Shown here in pieces: positions 1 through 7,991 of a DNA stretch of 64,000 nt (within the stretch, counting starts at the first letter, position 1; every line of letters begins with the position of its first letter). The DNA comes from Acidobacteriota bacterium (GTDB lineage: Bacteria; Acidobacteriota; Terriglobia; Terriglobales; Acidobacteriaceae). The notes under the pieces were generated by a model that was not told where the DNA came from, did no database searches, and was given only the letters and a program-made list of their open reading frames with translations. The translations under genes and the position numbers were made by a program. The stretch is taken from assembly GCA_021799405.1 (NCBI GenBank), contig JAJZAL010000001.1, positions 1-64,000 of the forward strand. The letters are read 5' to 3'.

Positions 1-946
1 CGTCGCCGGCGGGTTGGCGGAGGAGGATTTCGTTGAGGAAGAGTGCAGCTTTGGTGAGTCCTTCTTCGGCGGAGAGGAGGCTGTCTTCGTGCTCGATGGA
101 GATGGGGCCGTCGTAATGGCAGAGGCGGAGGGTGGAGAGGAATTCCTTCCACCAGGCGGCGTCGTGGCCATAGCCGACGGTGCGGAAGAGCCATCCGCGG
201 GTGCGCTCGGCGGTGTAGGGCTGGGTGTCGAGAACGCCGGTGCGGGGCAGGTTGGCGGGGTAGAGCTGGGTATCCTTGGCGTGGACGTGGTGGATGGCGT
301 CGCCGAGGACGCGGACGGCGGCGATGGGGTCGATATTCTGCCAGAAGAGGTGGCTGGGGTCGAGGTTGGCTCCGACGGCGGGGCCGGTGATGTCGCGCAG
401 GCGGAGCATGGTTTCGGGCGAGTAGACGACGAAGCCGGGGTGCATTTCGATGGCGATGCGGACGCCGTGATCGGCGGCGAACTGGGCGTGTTCGCGCCAG
501 TAGGGAGCGACGGCGTGATCCCACTGCCAGGCGAGGAGGTCCTGATAGTCGGGCGGCCAGGCGCAGGTGACCCAGTTGGGATGGGTGGCGTTGGGCGAGT
601 CGCCGGGGCAGCCGGAGAAGTCGACGACGGTGGGGACGTGGAGCTTTTCGGCGAGGAGGATGGTTTTGCGGGCGACATCGCGGGCGGCGGCTGCGCGCGC
701 GGGGTCGGGGTGCAGGGCGTTGCCGTGGCAACTGAGGGCGCAGATGGAAGCGTCGGCGTGGGCTAGGGTCTGCTGGAATTCGGCGAGGTCGTCGGGGTGG
801 TCGAGGAGGGTGAGCGGGCAGTGGGCGTCGCCGGGGTAGTTGCCTGAGCCGAGCTCGACGGTGGTGATGTTGAGGGCGCGGAGCTTGGCGAGGGTTTGTT
901 CGAGAGACAAGCCGGAGAGCAGCGGGGTGAAGACGGCAAGTTGCAT
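1..946 (-). CDS. Sugar phosphate isomerase/epimerase (TIM barrel), 3' end outside window
   Basis: Reading the minus strand from the ATG at 946 gives an open frame of about 315 codons that runs off the left edge with no stop, so the C-terminus is missing. The protein begins MQLAVFTPLLSGLSLEQTL and contains IAIEMHPGF, NLDPSHLFWQ and HVHAKD, the metal-binding segments expected of the xylose-isomerase-like/AP-endonuclease-2 TIM-barrel family, followed by a late ISIEHED segment. Members isomerise or epimerise sugars or inositol derivatives in the cytoplasm; the substrate cannot be read from sequence. There is no Shine-Dalgarno before the ATG; a CACAAT hexamer lies six bases upstream. The family call is firm, the substrate is unknown. 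Confidence 0.85.
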   Translation of the reverse strand, partial: MQLAVFTPLLSGLSLEQTLAKLRALNITTVELGSGNYPGDAHCPLTLLDHPDDLAEFQQTLAHADASICALSCHGNALHPDPARAAAARDVARKTILLAEKLHVPTVVDFSGCPGDSPNATHPNWVTCAWPPDYQDLLAWQWDHAVAPYWREHAQFAADHGVRIAIEMHPGFVVYSPETMLRLRDITGPAVGANLDPSHLFWQNIDPIAAVRVLGDAIHHVHAKDTQLYPANLPRTGVLDTQPYTAERTRGWLFRTVGYGHDAAWWKEFLSTLRLCHYDGPISIEHEDSLLSAEEGLTKAALFLNEILLRQPAGD

Positions 947-1023
947 GCCGCTATTGTGAGCGCGCGGGCGGGGTGGTGGGAAGGGTGAAAGATTTTGAGA
1001 GGCAGGCGATAGACTGAGCTTGC

Positions 1024-1620
1024 ATGAAGAAATGGGTGTGTGTTTTTTGCGCGTCGGCGGAGGGTGAGAGCTGGGAGTACATGGAGCAGGCGCGGGTGAT
1101 GGGACGCGCGATTGCCGGGCGCGGGCACGGGCTGGTGTACGGCGGCGCGACGGTGGGCACGATGGGCGCGGTGGCTGATGCGGCGTTACGTGCCGGCGGC
1201 GAGGTGGTGGGCGTGATTCCGGATGTGCTGATGGAGCGTGAGCTGGGGCATGCGCGGCTCACGGAGCTGCATGTGGTTCGAACGATGCACGAGCGGAAGG
1301 CTCTTATGGCGGAGCGGGCGGATGCGTTTGTGGCGCTGCCGGGCGGGTTTGGGACGCTGGACGAGTTTATCGAGATTTTGACATGGGCACAGTTGCGCAT
1401 CCATACGAAGCCTTGTGTGCTGGTGAATGTGCTGGGCTATTACGACGGGCTGCTGGAGTTTTTGGAGACGGCGGTGGCGCGGGGATTTTTGAAGCGGGAG
1501 AATTTTGAGCTGATTAAAGTGGCGGGCAACGCGGATGTGGCGCTGGATGCAGTGGAGCGGGCGTGGGCGGCGGAGGGGGAAGTCGCCGGGGATGCGAGGA
1601 TGGGGAAGTTGGTGGAGTAG
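1024..1620 (+). CDS. LOG family Rossmann-fold protein (TIGR00730 type)
   Basis: 198 aa, full length for the family. The glycine-rich motif PGGFGTLDE, at about residues 106-114, is the signature of LOG-type nucleoside 5'-monophosphate phosphoribohydrolases, which release the free base from cytokinin-type or related nucleotides. The N-terminal VCVFCASAEGE segment and YGGATVGTMGAVADAAL complete the Rossmann nucleotide-binding fold. It is probably cytoplasmic and homo-oligomeric. It is divergent from the sugar isomerase to its left and convergent with the DUF971 gene to its right, so it appears to be transcribed alone. In bacteria that make no cytokinin the physiological substrate is uncertain. 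Confidence 0.88.
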   Translation: MKKWVCVFCASAEGESWEYMEQARVMGRAIAGRGHGLVYGGATVGTMGAVADAALRAGGEVVGVIPDVLMERELGHARLTELHVVRTMHERKALMAERADAFVALPGGFGTLDEFIEILTWAQLRIHTKPCVLVNVLGYYDGLLEFLETAVARGFLKRENFELIKVAGNADVALDAVERAWAAEGEVAGDARMGKLVE

Positions 1621-1690
1621 CTCGTAGATTTAAGCTGATAGCTCCCAGCTCTTAGCCTTTAGCTGTGTTGCTTTCAAGAGTGGCGGAACT

Positions 1691-1748
1691 GCAGATTCTT
1701 CGATTTTGTTCGCCGCTTATACATTGCACGACGCTCAGGATGACAAGA
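1691..1748. repeat. Possible remnant of a dispersed intergenic repeat
   Basis: The gap between the LOG and DUF971 genes has no coding potential. It starts with a run of AGCT-containing words (GCTGATAGCTCCCAGCTCTTAG) and continues into GCAGATTCTTCG ... GCTCAGGATGACAAGA. The second part resembles, from memory, the GCAGATTC...GGATGACA type of dispersed intergenic element common in acidobacterial genomes. Only one copy is visible here, so the call rests on resemblance alone. Confidence 0.22.
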
Positions 1749-1772
1749 ATATTGGGTGTGTTGGGCGTGGGA

Positions 1773-2216
1773 TCAGCTTTGCTGAGAGTGGTGGAGTTTG
1801 CACTCGTCACAGGTGCAGTGGCGGCGGAGAAAGTCCCAGGAGTAGATGCCGCTGGAGTGGCCGTCGTTCCAAGTGAAGCTGATGGCGTAGCGACCGACGG
1901 GGGCGACGAGGGTGGGCCGCGGCGGCGGTTCATACATAGGGAGTGGATTGTTAGCCTTGGGGCGGGGCTCGCCGGGCTGGCGTCCGGAGGCTTCGCGCTC
2001 TTCGTGACAGGTGGCGCAGGGGCATGCGTTTCGCAGCCAGGCAAAGGTCCAGGAACTGTGGTGGCCGTCCTTCCAGTCGATTTCCATGCCGGTGCCTTCG
2101 GTTTTGTTGACGCGGACCTTGGCGGGCTGGGTGGCTTCCGGCGGGAGTGTGCGGTCCTGCTGGACGGTGCGACGTGCTTCTTCTTTTGAAACGAAGCGGA
2201 TGCCTTCGTGACTCAT
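1773..2216 (-). CDS. DUF971 domain protein (gamma-butyrobetaine hydroxylase-like N-terminal domain)
   Basis: 147 aa from the ATG at 2216. An in-frame upstream extension to 2342 is serine-rich and low in complexity, so I reject it. The body contains MEIDWKDGHHSSWTFAWLRNACPC and ISFTWNDGHSSGIYSWDFLRRHC, the duplicated W-x-D/N-G-H-x-S pattern of DUF971, together with two CxxC pairs (CPCATC and CTCDEC) that probably bind a metal. Free-standing DUF971 proteins are often linked to Fe-S cluster or Mrp/ApbC-type functions, but the role is unproven. A weak AGAG stands a few bases before the start. It is the last gene of a minus-strand group with the two transporter genes at 2275-3346. Confidence 0.8.
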   Translation of the reverse strand: MSHEGIRFVSKEEARRTVQQDRTLPPEATQPAKVRVNKTEGTGMEIDWKDGHHSSWTFAWLRNACPCATCHEEREASGRQPGEPRPKANNPLPMYEPPPRPTLVAPVGRYAISFTWNDGHSSGIYSWDFLRRHCTCDECKLHHSQQS

Positions 2217-2274
2217 ATCTCTATTATTGTCGCCGATTCGCGTCGGTTGGGGCGAAGCGTGAAGGGATTGCGCA

Positions 2275-2550
2275 TTAGCGGCGGTGGTCAAAGCGGAGCT
2301 TGAGGATGAGGATGGCGACGGAAAGCGCGAGGGTGGTTCCATTGGCCAGGATCATGGGGATGGAGTGAAGCGAAATGCCATAGACCAGCCAGAGGAAAAC
2401 GCCGAGGGAGAATGCGAGGAACATGGTGAGGGAGATGTCGCGGGCGCTGCGGAGGCGCCAGACGCGGACGAGCTGGGGGACGAAAGAGAGCGTAGTCAGG
2501 ACGCCGGCGAGGTAGCCGGCCAGGGTGAGCAGAGGCAGATGGAGGATCAT
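2275..2550 (-). CDS. SemiSWEET-type small sugar transporter
   Basis: 91 aa from the ATG at 2550, the usual size of a SemiSWEET (a single triple-helix bundle that works as a dimer). Three hydrophobic helices are visible: LLTLAGYLAGVLTTLSFVP, ISLTMFLAFSLGVFLWLVYG and MILANGTTLALSVAILIL. The FVPQLVR sequence at the end of the first helix contains the conserved proline-glutamine pair, and the DISL segment is also typical. The product should be an inner-membrane uniporter for small sugars. Its start lies 13 bases after the stop of the TauE-like gene, so the two are probably cotranscribed. The longer frame to 2679 only overlaps that neighbour. Confidence 0.85.
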   Translation of the reverse strand: MILHLPLLTLAGYLAGVLTTLSFVPQLVRVWRLRSARDISLTMFLAFSLGVFLWLVYGISLHSIPMILANGTTLALSVAILILKLRFDHRR

Positions 2551-2563
2551 AGGAGCTTTGCGT

Positions 2564-3346
2564 TCATAGAGTGGGGTGGGTGAAGAACCAGATAGCGATG
2601 GCGAATCCCAGGGCGATGATGATGGGGCGGAGGATGCGGTCGCTGATGCGGCGGGAGTTGCGCGCGCCCGTATATCCACCGATGGCGCAGGTGATCATCA
2701 TGAACCAGCAGTAGCGCCAGTCGACGGCGCGGTAGGCGATGAACATGATGACGGCGACCAGATTGGCAACCGTGGTGATGACGGTTTTGAGGGCGTTGAT
2801 TTCCGCGATGCGCTCGACTCCGCAGAGCGAGAGCGCTGTCATGGTGAGCAGGCCGGCCCCGGCGCCGAAGTAGCCGATGTAATAAGTGATGCAGAGCAGG
2901 AGGAAGAGCAGGGGTACGACGTAGATGTGCTCGGGCGAGCCGGCATGGGCGACGGCACGGGTTTTGATGCGTCGGGAGATGGGACCGCTGAGGGCGAAGC
3001 TGGTGGACCCCAAGAGAAACAGATAGGGGACGAGGCGGAGGAAGGAGTTCTGGCTGTTATGAAGGAGTGTCCATGATCCGGCGAAGCCGCCGATGGCGGC
3101 GACGGTGACGACGGGGAGTACGAGGCGGAGGTTCTTGCGGAGATCTTCTCGGTATCCGGCGATGGAAGTGAACTGGCCTGGCCAGAGTGCAACCGTGTTG
3201 GTGGCATTTGCCTGGATGGGCAGGAGCCCGGCTGCGATAAGCGAGGGGAATGCGATGAAGCCTCCGCCACCGGCAATGGAGTTGATGACGCCCCCGAGAA
3301 AGGCAGCCGCGGCGAGGAACAGGGACTGGAGGAAATCGTGAGGCAC
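2564..3346 (-). CDS. TauE/SafE family membrane permease
   Basis: 260 aa with about eight hydrophobic segments and the N-terminal signature FLGGVINSIAGGGGFIAFPSL, which is the conserved glycine-rich half repeat of TauE/SafE (DUF81) permeases. Family members export sulfite or sulfoacetate or import small anions; the substrate here cannot be assigned. The start is a GTG at 3346 with no clear Shine-Dalgarno; TACAAT lies eight bases upstream. It is the first gene of a short minus-strand run that continues with the SemiSWEET gene. Confidence 0.88.
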   Translation of the reverse strand: MPHDFLQSLFLAAAAFLGGVINSIAGGGGFIAFPSLIAAGLLPIQANATNTVALWPGQFTSIAGYREDLRKNLRLVLPVVTVAAIGGFAGSWTLLHNSQNSFLRLVPYLFLLGSTSFALSGPISRRIKTRAVAHAGSPEHIYVVPLLFLLLCITYYIGYFGAGAGLLTMTALSLCGVERIAEINALKTVITTVANLVAVIMFIAYRAVDWRYCWFMMITCAIGGYTGARNSRRISDRILRPIIIALGFAIAIWFFTHPTL

Positions 3347-3477
3347 GTGAATTTATTGTAGATGTCGTGTGGGAGTGGAAAGGTGCGGCTTTTTGCGCGG
3401 CAGGGCGCGGGAAATCTGCCGGTCCTGAGCGGTCTCCGGAATGGGTATACTGACTGGTCTGAGAGGGGGGTCAAGCA

Positions 3478-4932
3478 ATGCGTAGATTTGTGGCGGCAGT
3501 GGCGGGGATCTGCCTGGCGGCGCCGGTTGCGTTATGGGCACAGAGCGGTGTGAAGGCCGGGCATGACGTGGTGGACCGGATTGCTCCGGTGCAGGCCGAG
3601 CAGATGGATGCGGCGGCCGAGAAGATTCTGAAAGAGACAGGAACGCCGAGCGCGTCTGTTGCCGTGGTGGAGCACGGACAGATTGTTTACACGCACGGAT
3701 ATGGTCTGGCGCGGCTGCAGCCGCCGAGTCCTGCCGAGCCATGGATGCGGTATTCGATTGGGTCGATTTCAAAGCAGTTCACGGCGGCGGCGATGTTGAT
3801 GCTGCAGCATGAAGGGAAGCTGTCGATCAATGATCCGGTATCCAAGTACTTCCCGGGCCTGACGGACGCGAAGAATGTGACGATCAAGATGCTGTTGTCG
3901 CATACGTCCGGCTACCAGGATTACTGGCCGGAAGACTACGTGATGCCTCCGATGGAGAAGCCGACGACGCCCCAGCACATTCTGGATGTATGGGGGAAGC
4001 GGCCGCTGGATTTTGCTCCCGGGACGAAGTGGCAGTATTCGAACACGAATTATGTGATTGCCGGACTGATTGTGCAGAAGGTGAGCGGGATGCCACTGAT
4101 GCAGTTTTTGCGGGAGAGGATTTTCAGGCCGCTGGATATGAAGGACGTGATGAATTCGGATCTGCACGAACTGCTCAAGACGGATGCTGCGGGATACCAG
4201 AGGTATGCGCTGGGGCCGCTGCGGCCGGCGACGCCGGAGGGTCCGGGCTGGATGCTGGGGGCGGCGGAGCTGGCGATGCCCGCTTATGACCTGGCGCAGT
4301 GGGACATTAGTTTGATGGACCGGTCGCTGATGTCGCAGCAGTCGTATGACGAGATGTTTACGCCAGTGCTCTTGGAAGACGGGCAGAACTCGCATTACGC
4401 GCTGGGCCTGTTTGTGGGGACGCGGGATGGGCATGCGTACCTGGAGCACAGCGGCGAGGTTTCCGGGTTTGTTTCCGAGAACATTGTCTTCCCGCAGGAC
4501 AAGGCGGCGATTGTGGTGCTGACGAATGAGATGGCTTCTCCGGCCGCGGGCGCGATTGGACGGGCGCTGACGCCGCTGGTGCTGGGGATGCCGGTTGGGA
4601 AGTCGACGGCTGAGGAAGCGAAGCAGGCCGAGGCACAGGCAATGGAGATTTTCACCGGGCTGCAGCATGGGAAGATTGACCGCGCGAAGTTCACGGACTG
4701 GTGCAATGCATACTTCAGCCATCAGGCGATCGAGGACTATAAGAACAGCCTGGGGCCGCTGGGCAAGCCGGCGAGCATTCAGATGCTGCAACAAGGTTTG
4801 CGGGGCGGGATGACATTCCGGGTTTTCCGGGCGATGTTTCCGAATGGGAAGAACACGCTGATGATTACGACCTATACGGAGCCGGACGGAAAACTGGAGC
4901 AGTTTCTAGTGCTGCCAGTGCCGAAGGTGTAG
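3478..4932 (+). CDS. Exported serine hydrolase (class C beta-lactamase/penicillin-binding family)
   Basis: 484 aa with a cleavable signal peptide ending near ALWAQS at residue 22. The three active-site motifs are in order: S96-I-S-K99 (nucleophile serine and lysine), Y187-S-N189, and H324-S-G326 in place of the usual KTG. The HxG variant is common in esterase and D-aminopeptidase branches of the family. A C-terminal extension of about 120 residues follows the catalytic domain. A G-rich Shine-Dalgarno (GAGAGGGGGG) precedes the ATG. The gene converges on arsR, ten bases apart, and is probably not part of the arsenic system. Likely a periplasmic or cell-wall esterase or peptidase; the substrate is unknown. 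Confidence 0.85.
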   Translation: MRRFVAAVAGICLAAPVALWAQSGVKAGHDVVDRIAPVQAEQMDAAAEKILKETGTPSASVAVVEHGQIVYTHGYGLARLQPPSPAEPWMRYSIGSISKQFTAAAMLMLQHEGKLSINDPVSKYFPGLTDAKNVTIKMLLSHTSGYQDYWPEDYVMPPMEKPTTPQHILDVWGKRPLDFAPGTKWQYSNTNYVIAGLIVQKVSGMPLMQFLRERIFRPLDMKDVMNSDLHELLKTDAAGYQRYALGPLRPATPEGPGWMLGAAELAMPAYDLAQWDISLMDRSLMSQQSYDEMFTPVLLEDGQNSHYALGLFVGTRDGHAYLEHSGEVSGFVSENIVFPQDKAAIVVLTNEMASPAAGAIGRALTPLVLGMPVGKSTAEEAKQAEAQAMEIFTGLQHGKIDRAKFTDWCNAYFSHQAIEDYKNSLGPLGKPASIQMLQQGLRGGMTFRVFRAMFPNGKNTLMITTYTEPDGKLEQFLVLPVPKV

Positions 4933-4941
4933 AGGCGGCTT

Positions 4942-5331
4942 TCAGGCTTTGTATGGGGATAGTTGGGTGGGGAGTGGTGCGCCGATGGTGACGGGGGCGC
5001 AGCAGGCTTTGCTGAATTTTGCGAGGTCGGCTCGCATTTCCTTATCTGCCTCGAAGGATTGGAGGGTGGCTTCGAGGATGGCGTTGGCGGCGGCGTCGGT
5101 GGGGCGGGTGATGCGGTAGTGCATCCACTTGCCTTCGCGGCGTGCGCTGACGATGCCGGCGCGGCGCAGGTAGGCGAGGTGGCGTGAGATTTTGGGCTGG
5201 CTCTGGCCGAGGATATCGACGAAATAGCAGACGCAGACTTCGCGATCGCGCATGAGGTTGAGCAGGCGCAGGCGGGTGCGGTCGCTGAGCGCGGCGAACA
5301 TGCGCGGCATGTCAAAGTCGGAACGAGCCAT
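4942..5331 (-). CDS. arsR: ArsR/SmtB family arsenical-responsive repressor
   Basis: 129 aa from the ATG at 5331. A longer frame to 5394 would run through the promoter region and is rejected. The winged-helix core reads FAALSDRTRLRLLNLM ... CVCYFVDILGQSQPKISRHLAYLRRAG. The CVC within helix alpha-3 matches the ELCVCDL arsenite-sensing motif of classical ArsR, and further cysteines lie in the C-terminal KACCAP. It is divergent from arsM-arsC-acr3 and should repress that operon, and itself, until As(III) binds. There is no Shine-Dalgarno; a TATAGT box lies exactly six bases before the ATG, so the mRNA may be leaderless. Confidence 0.93.
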   Translation of the reverse strand: MARSDFDMPRMFAALSDRTRLRLLNLMRDREVCVCYFVDILGQSQPKISRHLAYLRRAGIVSARREGKWMHYRITRPTDAAANAILEATLQSFEADKEMRADLAKFSKACCAPVTIGAPLPTQLSPYKA

Positions 5332-5337
5332 AGATTT

Positions 5338-5367
5338 ACTATACCCTAAACATATTCGTTTTGACAG
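5338..5367 (-). promoter_or_regulatory. Candidate arsR promoter (leaderless geometry)
   Basis: On the minus strand a CTGTCA -35-like hexamer (4 of 6 matches) is followed after 18 bases by TATAGT. Only six bases separate TATAGT from the arsR ATG, which would put transcription start at or next to the A of the ATG. The -35 hexamer shares bases with the -35 hexamer of the divergent arsM promoter. Confidence 0.5.
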
Positions 5368-5389
5368 ATGTGTTGTCTGGAGATATATT
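5361..5389 (+). promoter_or_regulatory. Sigma-70-type promoter of arsM-arsC-acr3
   Basis: A perfect TTGACA at 5361-5366 and TATATT at 5384-5389 are separated by 17 bases, the best promoter match in the window. The expected transcription start, near 5396, lies upstream of both candidate arsM ATGs at 5403 and 5418. Confidence 0.75.
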
Positions 5390-5404
5390 CGCATCAGCGT
5401 ATAT
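5385..5404. promoter_or_regulatory. Candidate ArsR operator (inverted repeat over the arsM -10)
   Basis: ATATTCGC and GCGTATAT form an imperfect inverted repeat (7 of 8 positions) around ATCA. It overlaps the -10 box and the start point of the arsM promoter. The left-arm word ATATTCG also occurs at 5352-5358, just upstream of the -35. AT-rich dyads in this position are typical of ArsR sites. Confidence 0.5.
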
Positions 5405-5417
5405 GAGGGCGCACAAA

Positions 5418-6293
5418 ATGGAATCCGCGAACAGCGTAAGGGAAGAAGTCAGGCAGAGGTATGGCGAAGCGGCGCGGGCGGTGGCCGGTGGAGAAAGCAA
5501 GGGATCGTGCTGCAACAAGGCGCTTCGCTATTGTGATCCGATTACGGCGAATCTGTACAACGACGTGGAGGCCGCTGCGGTTCCGGAGAAGGCGATGCTG
5601 GCATCGCTGGGATGCGGGAATCCGACGGCGCTGATTGAGCTGAAGGCCGGCGAGGTGGTGCTGGACCTGGGTTCGGGTGGCGGGATTGACGTGCTGCTGT
5701 CTGCACGGAGGGTTGGGCCGACGGGCAAGGCGTACGGGCTGGACATGACGGACGAGATGCTGGCGCTGGCGAGGGAGAATCAGCGGCAGGCGGGCCTGGA
5801 GAACGTGGAGTTTCTGAAGGGTGAGATCGAGAGCGTTCCGCTGCCGGACGAGACGGTGGACGTGGTGATTTCGAATTGCGTGATCAACCTTTCGGCGGAC
5901 AAGGACAAGGTGCTGCGAGAGGCGTTTCGCGTGCTGAAGCCGGGCGGACGGTTTGCGGTTTCCGACGTAGTGGTGCGCGGCGAGGTTCCAGCCGCTGTGC
6001 GCAACAGCATGATGATGTGGGTGGGCTGCGTGGCCGGTGCGCTGGAAGAACAGGAGTATCGAGCGAAGCTGGCGGCGGCTGGATTTACGGCGATTGATAT
6101 GGAGCCGACTCGCGTGTATGACCTGGAAGATGCGCGGCAGTTTTTAGAAGAAGCGGGTGTGGACGTGGATGCCATTGCGCCGCAGGTGGAAGGGAAGTTT
6201 GTGAGTTCGTTCATTCGTGCGACACGGCCTGCGGAGGGTTGCTGTGGCTCGGGATGTGGATGTGCGAATTCGAAAAACGGAGAAGGTAAGTGA
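5418..6293 (+). CDS. arsM: Arsenite S-adenosylmethionine methyltransferase
   Basis: 291 aa from the ATG at 5418; the ATG at 5403 would add five residues. The SAM-binding motif [11 protein letters not shown] is at residues 81-91. The three conserved As(III)-binding cysteines are present: C66 in SLGCGNP, C154 in ISNCVINL and C204 in WVGCVAGAL. Additional cysteine pairs occur at GSCCNK (residues 29-34) and in a C-terminal cysteine-rich tail (GCCGSGCGC). The enzyme methylates As(III) to mono-, di- and trimethylated forms, some volatile. Its TGA overlaps the GTG start of arsC by four bases (GTGA), implying translational coupling. Expression should follow the ArsR-controlled promoter at 5361-5389. 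Confidence 0.95.
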   Translation: MESANSVREEVRQRYGEAARAVAGGESKGSCCNKALRYCDPITANLYNDVEAAAVPEKAMLASLGCGNPTALIELKAGEVVLDLGSGGGIDVLLSARRVGPTGKAYGLDMTDEMLALARENQRQAGLENVEFLKGEIESVPLPDETVDVVISNCVINLSADKDKVLREAFRVLKPGGRFAVSDVVVRGEVPAAVRNSMMMWVGCVAGALEEQEYRAKLAAAGFTAIDMEPTRVYDLEDARQFLEEAGVDVDAIAPQVEGKFVSSFIRATRPAEGCCGSGCGCANSKNGEGK

Positions 6294-6781
6294 GCAAGGT
6301 GTGGAATGTGCTGTTTTTGTGTACGGGAAATTCTGCGCGATCGGTCATGTCGGAGGGGATTTTGAATCACCTGGGTAAGGGGCGGTTCAAGGCTTATAGC
6401 GCGGGGAGTCATCCGTCAGGCAAGGTGCGGCCGGAGGCGCTGAAGCAACTGGAGCGCGTGGGAATATCGACGGAGGGTTTGCGGAGCAAGTCGTGGGATG
6501 AGTTTGCGGGGCCGGATGCGCCGCACATGGATTTTATTTTTACGGTGTGCGGCAACGCGGCGAAGGAAGTGTGCCCGGTGTGGCCGGGGCATCCGGCGAC
6601 GGCGCATTGGGGCGTGGATGATCCGGCAGCGGTGGAGGGACCACCGGAGGATATTGCACGGGCTTTCAGCGATGCGTTTATGGTGCTGGAGAGCAGGATT
6701 CGGCTGCTGCTGGCCCTGCCCCTGGAGGAACTGGAGCGCATGGAGCTGGAGCAGAAACTGCATGAGATTGGCCGATCATAG
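6290..6781 (+). CDS. arsC: Arsenate reductase, thioredoxin-coupled low-molecular-weight phosphatase type
   Basis: 163 aa with a GTG start overlapping the arsM stop. The N-terminal P-loop C11-T-G-N-S-A-R17 is the CX5R phosphatase-like signature. C87 (FTVCGN) and C95 (EVCPVWPG) are positioned like the second and third redox cysteines of Staphylococcus-type ArsC. It therefore should reduce As(V) to As(III) with electrons from thioredoxin, supplying As(III) to ArsM and Acr3. The length is slightly greater than the classical 131-140 aa because of a C-terminal helix rich in Leu and Glu. Confidence 0.95.
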   Translation: MSKVWNVLFLCTGNSARSVMSEGILNHLGKGRFKAYSAGSHPSGKVRPEALKQLERVGISTEGLRSKSWDEFAGPDAPHMDFIFTVCGNAAKEVCPVWPGHPATAHWGVDDPAAVEGPPEDIARAFSDAFMVLESRIRLLLALPLEELERMELEQKLHEIGRS

Positions 6782-6834
6782 AGAGGCATTTGTTTGATGA
6801 GAAATCATGTTCTCCGTTCCAGAGGATTGTGCGC

Positions 6835-7923
6835 ATGAAAGTTACGAATAAGTTGTCGTTTCTGGACCGCTACCTGACGGGTTGGATTTTTGGCGCGATG
6901 GTGGTGGGGGTTGGCCTAGGATGGCTGCTGCCGGGCGTGGTGCCGTTTCTGAACCGGTTCAGCGTGGGAACGACGTCGATTCCGATTGCAGTGGGGTTGA
7001 TCGTGATGATGTATCCGCCGTTTACGCGGGTGCGTTACGAGGAACTGCACGAGGTTTTCCGGAACAAGAAGGTGCTGGCGCTGTCGCTCGTGCAGAACTG
7101 GGTGATTGGCCCGGTGCTGATGTTTGTGCTGGCGATCGTGTTTCTGCGCGGATATCCGGAGTACATGGCGGGTCTGATCATGATCGGTCTGGCGCGGTGC
7201 ATTGCGATGGTGATCGTGTGGAACGAGCTGGCGAAGGGCGATACGGATTACGCGGCGGGGCTGGTGGCGTTCAATTCGCTGTTTCAGGTTTTTTTCTACT
7301 CAGTGTATGCGTGGGTGTTTATCACGGTGCTGCCGGCAAAGCTGGGGCTCAAGGGCGCGGTGGTGCATGTTTCGATGGGCGAGATAGCCGAGAGCGTGTT
7401 TATTTATCTCGGGATTCCGTTCCTGGCAGGCTTTTTGACCCGCACGGCGCTGGTGCGGCTAAAAGGGCGCGGCTGGTATGACAGGAAGTTTGTGCCAAGG
7501 GTGAGCCCGCTGACGCTGCTGGCGCTTCTGTTCACGATTGTGGTGATGTTTTCGCTGAAGGGCGGTTACATAGTGCGGCTGCCGCTGGACGTGGTGCGGA
7601 TTGCGATTCCGCTGCTGGTGTATTTCGTGGTGATGTTCCTGGTGTCGTTCTACATGGGGCGGAAGCTGGGCGCGGATTATTCGAAGACGACAACGCTTTC
7701 GTTTACGGCGGCTTCGAACAACTTTGAGCTGGCGATTGCGGTGGCGGTGTCGGTGTTCGGCATTAACTCTGGTGCGGCGTTTGCCGCGGTGATTGGGCCG
7801 CTGGTGGAGGTTCCTGTAATGATCGGACTGGTGAATGTGGCGATGTATTTCCAGAGGCGATATTTTCCGAATGCGGAGGCGCTGCCGATGGTAGAACCGG
7901 TTTGTATTTCCAGCAAGCGATAA
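6835..7923 (+). CDS. acr3: Acr3 family arsenite efflux permease
   Basis: 362 aa from the ATG at 6835, which has AGAGGA upstream. A TTG at 6790 would add 15 residues but no recognisable sequence. Ten hydrophobic segments are visible, with the family motifs [12 protein letters not shown] (containing the conserved thiolate cysteine of Acr3) and [16 protein letters not shown]. It exports As(III) across the inner membrane using the proton-motive force. It is the last gene of arsM-arsC-acr3 and ends 19 bases before a strong bidirectional terminator. Confidence 0.95.
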   Translation: MKVTNKLSFLDRYLTGWIFGAMVVGVGLGWLLPGVVPFLNRFSVGTTSIPIAVGLIVMMYPPFTRVRYEELHEVFRNKKVLALSLVQNWVIGPVLMFVLAIVFLRGYPEYMAGLIMIGLARCIAMVIVWNELAKGDTDYAAGLVAFNSLFQVFFYSVYAWVFITVLPAKLGLKGAVVHVSMGEIAESVFIYLGIPFLAGFLTRTALVRLKGRGWYDRKFVPRVSPLTLLALLFTIVVMFSLKGGYIVRLPLDVVRIAIPLLVYFVVMFLVSFYMGRKLGADYSKTTTLSFTAASNNFELAIAVAVSVFGINSGAAFAAVIGPLVEVPVMIGLVNVAMYFQRRYFPNAEALPMVEPVCISSKR

Positions 7924-7942
7924 GGGGCAAGCAAAGAAAAAG

Positions 7943-7977
7943 GGCACGGTTGCGATGGCAGCCGTGCCTCATTGTTT
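7943..7977. terminator. Bidirectional intrinsic terminator between acr3 and the GT39 gene
   Basis: GGCACGGTTGC (7943-7953) and GCAGCCGTGCC (7958-7968) form an 11-bp stem with one G-U pair and a GATG loop. TCATTGTTTT follows on the plus side, and an A-rich tract (AAAGAAAAAG) precedes it, giving U-tracts for both convergent genes. Confidence 0.85.
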
Positions 7978-7991
7978 TGGTGCGGAGGGGG

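Noticed and set aside
3769..4794. 341-codon minus-strand frame opposite the serine hydrolase
   Set aside because: Arg/His/Gln-rich mirror frame; the plus-strand protein has all three catalytic motifs.
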